From contig JBGFRR010000149.1 of NCBI GenBank assembly GCA_041695045.1, forward strand, positions 1-11,549: a stretch of 11,549 nucleotides of DNA, in the 5' to 3' direction. This DNA comes from JBGFRR01 sp041695045 (GTDB taxonomy: Bacteria; Bacteroidota; Ignavibacteria; UBA10030). A program made the translations under genes and the position numbers. Every line of letters starts with the position of its first letter. The first letter of the stretch is position 1. Shown here piece after piece: positions 1-5,765 of this stretch. The notes beneath the pieces were generated by a model that saw only the letters and a list, made by a program, of their open reading frames with translations, searched no databases and was not told the origin of the DNA.

Positions 1-3
1 TAA

Positions 4-168
4 GTACAGCTTTACGTGCGGCAGGCACGTCTGCCTTTTGAAGAGAAGATACGAATTCTTGTTGCACTCCAAAGGCTCGCTGTTGACTGGGGAGGTAAGA
101 AGGATGTGATCGTCTGGAGATCAATCTCAACGTTCAGCAGTTTCACAACCAGTCATCAAAGGAGGTAG
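4..168 (+). pseudogene. Fragment of a small conserved ORF (copy 1, C-terminal part)
   Basis: Reading frame 1 has a stop at 1-3, then runs open to the TAG at 166-168. Its core, LPFEEKIRILVALQRLAVDW at codons 31-90, matches the intact small ORF at 1394-1594. Over 31-117 versus 1496-1582 the DNA matches at 71 of 87 positions with no gaps, and 24 of 29 residues agree. The N-terminal third present in the other copy (MTLREL...) is not found here in this frame. This is therefore either a decayed copy or one starting at GTG 16. The tail after VIVW differs and is about 15 residues longer. Its last codons contain the ribosome-binding site of the coiled-coil gene, so the two would be translationally coupled. 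The function is unknown. I infer, from copy 2, that a nucleotidyltransferase-like gene may lie just upstream of the window. Confidence 0.55.
158..165 (+). promoter_or_regulatory. Strong Shine-Dalgarno for the coiled-coil gene
   Basis: AAAGGAGG is a near-perfect anti-16S match, 5 nt before ATG 171. This spacing favours ATG 171 over the overlapping GTG at 168. It is the clearest ribosome-binding site in the window; several housekeeping genes here have none. Confidence 0.75.
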
Positions 169-170
169 TG

Positions 171-1217
171 ATGGACAAAGAGACGAAGGTTACGCAAATG
201 CCCAGAGTCACTGCGAGAACCACGCGTGCCGAGCTCCTGAAGGCATACAACGCGGCGCTGGAGAAGATTGAACAGCTATCATCGGAAGAAGCGCCCCGCG
301 AGTCAGAACAGCGAGTCCTTGAAAAAGCTCTCACGTATACGGACGAGAACGTCATCAAAACCATCGCCGATCTGCAGGTCTCAATCAGTAAGGCCTTGAA
401 AGACCTTACGGAGAAAATGATCGCCGAGTCGAGCAGGTTGGGCGATCTCCGCGCGGCTGTCAATCTTGAAAGCGCAAGGCTTCAACAGCTTCACGAGGTC
501 GAATACAACATCAATACACTCACTGCCCTCATCGAGGCGCAAGCAGAACGCAAGGCGGCGTTTGAGCGAGAGATGGCTGAGCAACGGGAATCCTTCGCAG
601 CCGAGATGACAGTCAAACGTGAGGAATGGAACAAGGAGCAGCAGGAGAACGAAAACAGTGTCAGAGGACGCGAGCTCCAGATAAAAAAGCAGCGTGAGCG
701 GGAGGAGGAAGAATATAAGTACAAGCTTTCGCTGGAGCGCAGGAAAGAGGCTGCCGAATACGAACTCCGCAAGACGGAGCTTCAGCGCGAACTGGAAGAG
801 GAGCGCAAAAAGGTCGAGCGAGAACTTGCCGAACGAAAAGCCGTTCTCGCAGCGCAAGAGAACGAGCTTCTGGAGCTTCGAAAACGTGTTGAGCGCTTTC
901 CGAAGGAACTGGAAGAGGCCGTCAAGAAAACTGAAGCCTCCGTTCGGACGGCGTTGCAACAGCAGTACGAGTATGATGCCAAGCTCGCTGCGAAAGATGT
1001 GGAGTCTGAGAAGCGTCTCAGTGCCATGAACATCGCCAACCTCGAGGCAGTTGTGGCAAAGCAACAAGCGCAGATTGCCGAGCTTGCCAAGCAATTTCAG
1101 GCCGCGACGAAGCAGGTGCAGGAAATGGCGGTCAAAGCCATCGAAAGTTCATCGGGCGGGCGGGTCCGCGCAACAAACGGCGGGGATGTTGCATCGGAGC
1201 AGAAGAGAAACGTATGA
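171..1217 (+). CDS. Long coiled-coil protein, unknown function
   Basis: The product is a 348-residue, highly charged protein without signal peptide or membrane segment, so presumably cytoplasmic. Residues about 1-50 are a less regular N-terminal part (TARTTRAELLKAYNAALEKI). From about residue 55 to 325 it is almost continuous heptad-like helix, rich in Glu, Lys, Arg, Gln and Ala, with runs such as KKQREREEEEYKYKLSLERR and RELEEERKKVERELAERK. The C-terminus has a helix ending VQEMAVKAIESSSGG and then a short disordered-looking tail. A proline (RFPKELEEAV) breaks the coil near residue 245. I see no catalytic motif, Walker box or zinc site, so an SMC-type ATPase is excluded. It has an excellent ribosome-binding site and no frame damage over 1 kb, so it is probably expressed. 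Its neighbours are small ORFs and a nucleotidyltransferase-like remnant. A structural, scaffolding or defence-linked role is possible, but nothing here proves one. Confidence 0.85.
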   Translation: MDKETKVTQMPRVTARTTRAELLKAYNAALEKIEQLSSEEAPRESEQRVLEKALTYTDENVIKTIADLQVSISKALKDLTEKMIAESSRLGDLRAAVNLESARLQQLHEVEYNINTLTALIEAQAERKAAFEREMAEQRESFAAEMTVKREEWNKEQQENENSVRGRELQIKKQREREEEEYKYKLSLERRKEAAEYELRKTELQRELEEERKKVERELAERKAVLAAQENELLELRKRVERFPKELEEAVKKTEASVRTALQQQYEYDAKLAAKDVESEKRLSAMNIANLEAVVAKQQAQIAELAKQFQAATKQVQEMAVKAIESSSGGRVRATNGGDVASEQKRNV

Positions 1218-1246
1218 TTACCAGAGACGGGAGGTCATGAGGTTGT

Positions 1247-1262
1247 CCTGCTCAGAAGCAGG
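1247..1262 (+). terminator. Small hairpin after the coiled-coil gene
   Basis: CCTGCT-CAGA-AGCAGG forms a perfect 6-bp stem with a 4-nt loop, 29 bp past the coiled-coil stop codon. There is no following T-run, so intrinsic termination is doubtful. It may equally be incidental. Confidence 0.2.
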
Positions 1263-1266
1263 CTAG

Positions 1267-1401
1267 AAGGCGTCGCGGGACAAAGATAAGATAAAGATCC
1301 GTATGCTTCTTGAGCAGGCAACAATCAACAAGAACCGATTGAGAGGTATTTTGGAACGGTACGGTCTCTGGGAACAATTCGAGCAGTCGTACCATGAGTG
1401 A
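1267..1401 (+). pseudogene. C-terminal remnant, probably of a nucleotidyltransferase-type protein
   Basis: One frame is open from just after TAG 1264-1266 to TGA 1399-1401. It reads KASRDKDKIKIRMLLEQ, then INKNRLRGILERYGLWEQF and a short tail. The pattern SRDKDK..(I)..LLE....(N)...L..IL.RYGL resembles the extreme C-terminus of nucleotidyltransferase-fold (AbiEii/DUF6036-like) proteins, where a basic Arg-Asp-Lys helix precedes a short terminal helix. That family call is from pattern memory only. No N-terminal nucleotidyltransferase motif (GSxxxxxxDxD) is found upstream in any frame of the window, because the coiled-coil gene occupies that place. The end overlaps the start of the following small ORF by 8 bp (ATG 1394). 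This is the arrangement expected of a coupled two-gene module, so I read it as the tail of a deleted first gene. ATG 1303 could still start a 32-residue peptide. Confidence 0.4.
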
Positions 1402-1594
1402 CGATACAGTAAAGATCGTGATGCGGGACAACGCTGTTATGACATTGCGGGAGCTTTTTGAAAGTGAGCGGGAAACGCGTAAAGAGCAAGCGAAGCTTCC
1501 CTTTGAGGAGAAGGTGAGAATTCTCGTTACCCTTCAGAGGCTCGCTGTTGAATGGGGCAGGAAGACGGATGTGATCGTCTGGGATGTTTCATAG
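1394..1594 (+). CDS. Small conserved hypothetical protein (copy 2, intact)
   Basis: This is a 66-residue cytoplasmic protein. The N-terminus is MSDDTVKIVMRDNAVMTLREL, followed by a charged helix (ESERETRKEQAKLPFEEKVR) and a Leu/Val-rich helix (ILVTLQRLAVEWGRKTDVIV) ending in WDVS. The internal Met before TLREL could be an alternative start. No enzymatic motif is present. The start overlaps the preceding nucleotidyltransferase-like remnant by 8 bp, which suggests translational coupling and a partner role such as an antitoxin or accessory subunit. That role is inferred only from context. A second, partial copy of its C-terminal half lies at 4-168 in the same orientation. No clear ribosome-binding site precedes ATG 1394, which fits coupling. 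I am confident it is a real or recently real gene; the function is open. Confidence 0.65.
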   Translation: MSDDTVKIVMRDNAVMTLRELFESERETRKEQAKLPFEEKVRILVTLQRLAVEWGRKTDVIVWDVS

Positions 1595-1653
1595 ATTCTT
1601 TGTAACAGCTCAGCGTGATTATCTACCAGTGATTCTGTATGCTGACTTATGCA

Positions 1654-1799
1654 GGACTAAAGTCCATCGTTGTCTTGTAGTTTGTGTACCACGAGCTAAA
1701 GCTCGTGGTAATGTATTGCCCCGGAGCTTGTGACGACTTATTACCTCGACATTCATGTCGGGGCGAGTAAGCACGAATAATGGAATCGGGCTTTAGCCC
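1654..1799. repeat. Cluster of REP-like short palindromes
   Basis: The 330-bp gap between the small ORF and tsaD holds four compact palindromes. GGACT-AA-AGTCC lies at 1654-1665. A perfect 11-bp stem, TACCACGAGCT, with an AA loop lies at 1687-1710. CCTCGACAT-TC-ATGTCGGGG, with one G-T pair, lies at 1744-1763. GGGCT-TT-AGCCC lies at 1788-1799. All four share the same design of a GC-rich arm and a two-base loop, and three carry the same core word CTAAAG or its complement CTTTAG. This is the look of repetitive extragenic palindromes of the kind associated with REP-associated transposases. No transposase is visible in the window. They may also end transcription from the left or protect mRNA 3' ends. 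No promoter for tsaD is convincing in this gap. Confidence 0.55.
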
Positions 1800-1895
1800 T
1801 GACATTCACTGCGACGCTTTTCACTGAGCCGTTACGATTCCTTACAACAGATCGGGTTGACTCGCGAATGTCGAGCGAACGCCTGGAACTGTAAA

Positions 1896-1916
1896 CCTGA
1901 GACCTGAGACCCGAGA
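1896..1916 (+). repeat. Three tandem 7-bp units just before tsaD
   Basis: CCTGAGA, CCTGAGA and CCCGAGA lie head to tail, ending 8 bp before the tsaD ATG. They occupy the position where a ribosome-binding site would be expected and offer only GAGA as a weak match. They may be a small slippage-prone repeat or part of the repeat-rich gap. Confidence 0.45.
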
Positions 1917-1924
1917 CTTTGCCT

Positions 1925-2974
1925 ATGACCATCCTCGGCATTGAAACATCTTGCGATGAAACCTCGGCGGCGGTGATACGCGACGGCCCCGAAGGGGCGG
2001 GTAGATTGCTCTCCAACATCACCACGTCGCAGCTTGTTCACTCGACCTACGGCGGCGTGGTGCCGGAGCTTGCCTCGCGTGCACATCAGAAGCTGATCGT
2101 TCCTATTGTCGAGGAAGCCTTACAGAAGGCTGGCGTGAAGAAGAACGAGCTCGATGCGGTTGCTGCAGTCTACGGCCCCGGCTTGATCGGTGCGATTCTG
2201 ATCGGACTGAGTTTCGGCAAAGCGATGGCATTCGGACTTGGCATTCCGTTCATCGGCGTCAATCACATGGAGGCGCATATCTTCTCCAATCTTCTTGAGG
2301 ATCCCAAACCGGGCTTTCCGTTTATCAATCTTACGGTCTCCGGCGGACACACACAACTTGTACTGGTGATTCGGCCGTTCGAGTATCGCGTGTTGGGGCA
2401 GACGAAGGACGATGCAGCTGGCGAGGCGTTCGACAAGGTTGCAAAAATGTTAGGCATCGGTTATCCCGGCGGACCGATGATCGATAAGTTGGCTGCGACC
2501 GGCAATCCGAAGTTTGTCGAGTTCCCACGCTCGTATCTGGATGAAGGCTCGTTTGAGTTCAGCTTCAGCGGCTTGAAGACATCCGTGCTGTATTACCTGC
2601 GGAAGATCGGCTTCAACCCCACGAAACAGAACGGGCAACTTGCCCCGAAAAGCAACACTTCGGGCCTCGTGCCCGATATCTGCGCGAGCTTTCAATCCGC
2701 TGTGATTGATGTCCTGGTACACAAGACAGTGACAGCGGCAGAGAAGTACGGTGTGAGGGATATCGCCATCGCAGGAGGAGTGGCGGCAAACAGCGAGCTT
2801 CGGCGACAGCTTGGGGACGTCGCCAACGAGCGAGGCTACCGTGTGTTCGTCCCCAAGATGGAATACTGCACCGACAACGGGGCGATGATTGCCATGGTGG
2901 GATATATGAAGATGTTAGAAGGACGGACGTCGGACATGGAGTTGACAGCAGAGCCGAATGAACAACTCGGCTAA
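1925..2974 (+). CDS. tsaD: tRNA N6-adenosine threonylcarbamoyltransferase TsaD
   Basis: TsaD transfers the threonylcarbamoyl group from threonylcarbamoyl-AMP to A37 of ANN-decoding tRNAs, forming t6A, in the cytoplasm together with TsaB and TsaE. The 349-residue protein has the family's usual length and order. The N-terminal ASKHA/Kae1 motif is ILGIETSCDETSAAV (residues 3-17). The metal-binding pair is in NHMEAH (His114 and His118). VSGGHTQLV lies at about 138-146, GEAFDKVAKMLG at about 166-177, the conserved FSFSGLK around 212-218, AGGVAANSELR at 283-293, and the metal-ligand Asp317 in CTDNGAM. I chose ATG 1925 over TTG 1919 because the family starts MxILGIETSCDET. No good ribosome-binding site precedes it. 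The stop codon sits in a small hairpin (CGGCT/AGCCG, 2968-2981) without a T-run. No tsaB or tsaE is nearby, so it is transcribed apart from its partners. Confidence 0.97.
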   Translation: MTILGIETSCDETSAAVIRDGPEGAGRLLSNITTSQLVHSTYGGVVPELASRAHQKLIVPIVEEALQKAGVKKNELDAVAAVYGPGLIGAILIGLSFGKAMAFGLGIPFIGVNHMEAHIFSNLLEDPKPGFPFINLTVSGGHTQLVLVIRPFEYRVLGQTKDDAAGEAFDKVAKMLGIGYPGGPMIDKLAATGNPKFVEFPRSYLDEGSFEFSFSGLKTSVLYYLRKIGFNPTKQNGQLAPKSNTSGLVPDICASFQSAVIDVLVHKTVTAAEKYGVRDIAIAGGVAANSELRRQLGDVANERGYRVFVPKMEYCTDNGAMIAMVGYMKMLEGRTSDMELTAEPNEQLG

Positions 2975-3025
2975 AGAGCCGGCAAAACACGGTATGATTC
3001 TTCATGATCTTGTGGTATCGTGGTG

Positions 3026-3351
3026 ATGAAATCACTGGCTGATCAGAAACATATTGCTGATAACGAGAAGGCACTTCTGCTTCGAATCAAACAGGCCGTT
3101 CGCGAACTTGAGCCAACGGCTGAGATGATTCTCTATGGGTCGCGCGCGAGGTAATGCTTCCACTGATTCGGATTACGATCTCCTGGTCGTTGTGGACGGT
3201 GAGATGAACCGTGCTCGGAAGGATCAAATTCGCCAGGCGATCTTTCCGATTGAACTCGAAACAATGGAAAACCTTTCTTCGGGAAAACATGCGGGTGTCC
3301 GCTCGCTCTTTCACCGACATTTTATCAAGACAGGTAAGGTTGGTACGTTAA
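3026..3351 (+). pseudogene. MNT-type nucleotidyltransferase, frameshifted
   Basis: ATG 3026 opens MKSLADQKHIADNEKALLLR and reaches AEMILYGSRAR before a stop at 3152-3154. The +1-phase frame then continues as RGNASTDSDYDLLVVVDG from 3147. Joined, the two give the classic minimal nucleotidyltransferase motif YGSRARG...SDYDLLV, with the paired Asp residues that bind metal and nucleotide. The junction falls in a CG dinucleotide run (3141-3148, four CG units). Five units would restore the frame exactly, so a 2-bp loss is the simplest explanation. After PIELET (about 3246-3263) the family resemblance fades in this frame. Another frame reads NSKQWKTFLRENMRVS and ends QVRLVR-stop at 3349-3351, like the usual tail of these proteins, suggesting a second lesion. 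Intact MNT proteins pair with HEPN proteins as toxin-antitoxin modules. The alternative is a shorter protein starting at ATG 3135, which would lack the Gly-Ser of the motif. Confidence 0.7.
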
Positions 3352-3389
3352 CAGCCGTCATTGAGCATCGACTGAAACAGGAAGAATGA
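3348..3389 (+). pseudogene. Possible start of a HEPN-domain gene, truncated
   Basis: The frame reads TTA at 3348 and then TAVIEHRLKQEE up to TGA 3387-3389. HEPN partners of MNT proteins often begin with Met, two or three residues, and then a helix of the type (I)xxRLxQAEExL. Here the would-be start codon is TTA, overlapping the putative MNT stop at 3349-3351, and the frame ends after 13 codons. The resemblance is short and could be chance. I infer a decayed HEPN gene mainly from its position directly after the MNT remnant. The same stretch supplies the AGGAAG ribosome-binding site of trpA. Confidence 0.25.
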
Positions 3390-3390
3390 A

Positions 3391-4215
3391 TTGCTAGAGT
3401 ATATCGATCTGGATCGACCGATAAACAGGATTGCGCAACTGCTCGCGAACCTGCAGCGGGTTGGCCGGAAGGCACTCATCCCCTATATCACGCCGGAGTT
3501 TCCGGTTCGCGGGGTGACGGTTCCTCTCCTGCGCGCATTGGAGAAGTCCGGCGCAGACATGATTGAGATCGGCATGCCATTCTCGGATCCGCTGGCGGAT
3601 GGGAAGACGATTCAACGCTCATCCGAAATCGCGCTTCGTCATGGCGCAACAATCCCGACGATTCTTTCCGCGGTTCGCGAGTTCAGGAACGAGAGCGAAC
3701 TCCCCCTTCTGCTGATGGGATACATCAATCCTGTACTTCAGTACGGTGTGGAGCGATTCGTTACTGATTGTCGAAACGCGGGCGTCGATGGACTTATCAT
3801 TCCCGACCTCCCGCCAGAAGAAGCGGAGAGTCTTCGAGATCATTGCGCAACGGCAGGCCTCAGCAACGTCTTTCTCATTGCACCGACGACGCCCGACGAA
3901 CGCATCACGTGGATCAGCGAGCTGTCGACCGACTTCAGCTACTGCGTCTCGGTGACGGGAGTGACAGGCACCAGAACTTCGCTCGGCCTGAACGGTTCTC
4001 TCGACGGCTTCCTCAAGCGCGTGCAGATGCATTCGACAAAACCGTTCGTGGTGGGTTTCGGCATTGCGCAGCCGGAGCATGTTCAGCGGGTGTGGCAATG
4101 GGCAGACGGCGCTGTTGTCGGGTCGTCGTTGCTTGAGGCGATTCAAGCGGCGCAGTCGGTCGAATCGGCTCTGCAGCAGGCGTCAGCATTCTTGGAACAT
4201 CTTCTTCATTCTTGA
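3391..4215 (+). CDS. trpA: Tryptophan synthase alpha subunit
   Basis: TrpA cleaves indole-3-glycerol phosphate to indole and glyceraldehyde-3-phosphate. The indole is channelled to TrpB in the alpha2-beta2 complex in the cytoplasm. The 274-residue protein is a complete TIM barrel of normal length. NRIAQLLANL opens the fold. The catalytic Glu is Glu59 in MIEIGMPFSDP and the catalytic Asp is Asp70 in LADGKTIQ, with the same 11-residue spacing as Glu49 and Asp60 of the enterobacterial enzyme. GYINPVLQYG, GLIIPDLPPEE, FLIAPTTP, the phosphate-binding VTGVTGTR loop and VGFGI follow in order. The start is TTG 3391, preceded by AGGAAG (3379-3384) at 6-nt spacing; no in-frame ATG exists. The residues PEFP replace the common AGxP after YIT. 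No other trp gene is adjacent: the MNT remnant lies upstream, and a chorismate mutase gene follows after a repeat element, keeping an aromatic amino acid theme. Confidence 0.97.
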   Translation: MLEYIDLDRPINRIAQLLANLQRVGRKALIPYITPEFPVRGVTVPLLRALEKSGADMIEIGMPFSDPLADGKTIQRSSEIALRHGATIPTILSAVREFRNESELPLLLMGYINPVLQYGVERFVTDCRNAGVDGLIIPDLPPEEAESLRDHCATAGLSNVFLIAPTTPDERITWISELSTDFSYCVSVTGVTGTRTSLGLNGSLDGFLKRVQMHSTKPFVVGFGIAQPEHVQRVWQWADGAVVGSSLLEAIQAAQSVESALQQASAFLEHLLHS

Positions 4216-4239
4216 GCACTGAGAGCATTCGGGATACAT

Positions 4240-4384
4240 TACCGCAGATTCACCGATTTCGTAAGGTCGTAAGGGTGAGTCTTCGACGGCAACAGATTTA
4301 CTTGAAACCAAGTAGAAGTTTCTCGAACATTAGCAAGCTGAAGAATTTCTCACCACTCTCTTAAGAATCTGTGAATCTGTGGTA
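4240..4384. repeat. Inverted-repeat-bounded element between trpA and aroQ
   Basis: The 19-bp arms TACCGCAGATTCACCGATT (4240-4258) and AATCTGTGAATCTGTGGTA (4366-4384) are complementary at 17 of 19 positions. They bound a 145-bp segment with no ORF. Both arms are internally repetitive (CAGATTCA-type words). It resembles a miniature non-coding element or a long-hairpin intergenic repeat. It fills most of the 207-bp gap between the two aromatic-pathway genes. A weak TATAAC sits at its right edge (4383-4388), but no good -35 box accompanies it. Confidence 0.55.
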
Positions 4385-4422
4385 TAACAACGTTCCTTTT
4401 CGTTCATCACCGTGAGTTGACA

Positions 4423-4704
4423 ATGGACCCACTGGCCGAGTGGCGCAAGAAGATTGATGAAATCGACTTTCAGCTCGTCGAGCTGCTCAACCGCCGTGCA
4501 CAATACGCGGAAGAAATCGGCAAAATCAAACACAAACTCGGCATGGATGCCTACTCGCCGGAACGAGAAGAAGAAGTGATGCAGAATGTCATGTCCCACA
4601 ACGGAGGTCCGCTTTCGTCCCAGGCGATGCGGCGATTGTTTGAGCGCATCATCGATGAATCGCGCGCAGTCGAGCGCATCGCTATGGAGAAGTCGAAATC
4701 GTAA
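4423..4704 (+). CDS. aroQ: Chorismate mutase, AroQ type
   Basis: It converts chorismate to prephenate, the committed step towards phenylalanine and tyrosine, in the cytoplasm. The 93-residue, all-helical protein has the length of a monofunctional AroQ domain. By alignment from memory with the E. coli P-protein domain, the active-site set is Arg8 (EWRKKIDEID), Arg25 (LLNRRAQ), Lys36 (IGKIK), and Arg48-Glu49 (SPEREEEV). Glu84 (ESRAVER) stands at the position of Gln88. A Glu here is known from yeast chorismate mutase. I chose ATG 4423 over TTG 4417 because AroQ domains start a few residues before the first conserved Arg. The upstream ribosome-binding site is weak (GTGAG). mltG follows after 2 bp, so they are co-transcribed. 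No prephenate dehydratase or DAHP synthase domain is fused. Confidence 0.93.
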   Translation: MDPLAEWRKKIDEIDFQLVELLNRRAQYAEEIGKIKHKLGMDAYSPEREEEVMQNVMSHNGGPLSSQAMRRLFERIIDESRAVERIAMEKSKS

Positions 4705-4706
4705 CC

Positions 4707-5765
4707 ATGCCTGTCTTATCCGACCTCAAGCCTCGCTCGCCACGCGTTCTCTGGCTCATCGTACCTCCCCTCGCGCTCGTCGTGCTGGTCCTTGCTCTGG
4801 CGTTTTGGATCTTCTGGACGCCGAACCGATTCGAGCCGGAAGAAAAGGTGCTCTACGTTCCCAAAGGTGTGAGCTTTGCCGCGGTGGTGGATTCGTTGGA
4901 GCGGAACGGTATGATTCGCAGTCGAACCACATTTGAGCTTGCAGGACGTTTGCTTGGATTGACAAGCTCGATCCAGTACGGCAAGTACCACATCAAAAGC
5001 GGCATTTCCAATCTCTCTCTTCTGCGCGACCTCAGTGAGGGGCTGTCAAATCTTCCCGTTGTGCTGCGTGTGGGAGAAGGAGTACGCATGCATCATCTCG
5101 CTGGAAGGGCAGCGCGGGAGTTGGGAATCGATAGCACACGCATGGTAGCGCTCTGTCACAACCCTGGATTCATCCAAAGCCTCGGCGTCAATACTCCATC
5201 GTTAGAAGGATACTTGCTGCCGGATACGTACTTCTTTACCTGGCAAACGAGCGAGGAAGAAGTGGTGACGCGGTTGGCGACGGCGTTCAAGGAGTTTTAT
5301 GTGGACAGCCTCCGCGCTCGACAGGAGCAATTAGGGATGACGTTGAACGAGGTCCTCACGCTTGCTTCCATTGTGGAGGGAGAAACAGACCTTGACGCTG
5401 AGCGTGCTACGATCGCGGGCGTGTATTTCAACCGGTTGCGTGTTCGCATGCCGCTTCAAGCCGACCCCACCATTCAATACATTATCCCCGATGGTCCGAG
5501 ACGTTTGTTATACAGCGACCTCAAGCTCGATTCTCCGTACAATACGTATCGGTATTCCGGCCTTCCACCCGGCCCGATAAACAATCCGGGGCGCAACTCG
5601 ATTCTCGCCGTACTCTATCCGGAGCGACATCAGTACTACTACTTTGTCGCAGACGGCACCGGGGGGCATCGATTCTCGAAAAACTATTCCGAGCACTTGA
5701 GAGCAGTTCAACAGTGGCGAAGACTTCGGCGTGAACTCCAACAGCAGGCAAACTCCGGCGGATGA
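4707..5765 (+). CDS. mltG: Endolytic murein transglycosylase MltG
   Basis: MltG cleaves nascent glycan strands within peptidoglycan and is thought to set strand length. It is anchored in the inner membrane and acts in the periplasm. The 352-residue protein has a short cytoplasmic head, one membrane segment at about 14-38 (VLWLIVPPLALVVLVLALAF), a LysM-like region at about 45-115 (LYVPKGVSFAAVVDSLERNG), and the YceG catalytic domain at about 115-345. The catalytic residue is Glu224 in ASIVEGET. The supporting motifs are GYLLPDTYFF, ER..IAGVYFNRL, LQADPTIQY, YNTYRYSGLPPGPI.NPG and FVADGTGGHRFS. Length and order are typical. It starts 2 bp after aroQ and ends in a 4-bp ATGA overlap with the lipoprotein gene, so all three are likely one transcript. 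The start is placed at ATG 4707 because the membrane segment follows directly. Confidence 0.97.
   Translation: MPVLSDLKPRSPRVLWLIVPPLALVVLVLALAFWIFWTPNRFEPEEKVLYVPKGVSFAAVVDSLERNGMIRSRTTFELAGRLLGLTSSIQYGKYHIKSGISNLSLLRDLSEGLSNLPVVLRVGEGVRMHHLAGRAARELGIDSTRMVALCHNPGFIQSLGVNTPSLEGYLLPDTYFFTWQTSEEEVVTRLATAFKEFYVDSLRARQEQLGMTLNEVLTLASIVEGETDLDAERATIAGVYFNRLRVRMPLQADPTIQYIIPDGPRRLLYSDLKLDSPYNTYRYSGLPPGPINNPGRNSILAVLYPERHQYYYFVADGTGGHRFSKNYSEHLRAVQQWRRLRRELQQQANSGG

Noticed and set aside
381..1094. Long minus-strand open frame of 237 codons opposite the coiled-coil gene
   Set aside because: It is Leu-rich and mirrors the Glu/Lys codons of the + strand gene; it has no family motif or ribosome-binding site, and the + strand gene explains the region.
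171..1217. Reading the coiled-coil gene as an SMC-type chromosome segregation ATPase
   Set aside because: There is no Walker A or B motif, hinge or signature motif; similarity to SMC would be heptad composition only.
1654..1799. CRISPR array in the palindrome-rich gap before tsaD
   Set aside because: The palindromes differ in arm sequence, are irregularly spaced, and no repeat-spacer periodicity exists.
2968..2981. Intrinsic terminator at the tsaD stop codon
   Set aside because: The stem is only 5 bp and no T-run follows, so it is noted within the tsaD entry only.
3135..3389. An intact 84-residue nucleotidyltransferase starting at ATG 3135
   Set aside because: The start would fall inside the catalytic motif, losing its Gly-Ser, while the matching N-terminal part is present just upstream in another frame.
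3619..4146. Minus-strand 175-codon open frame opposite trpA
   Set aside because: It is the shadow of a complete trpA with all catalytic residues; no motifs were seen.
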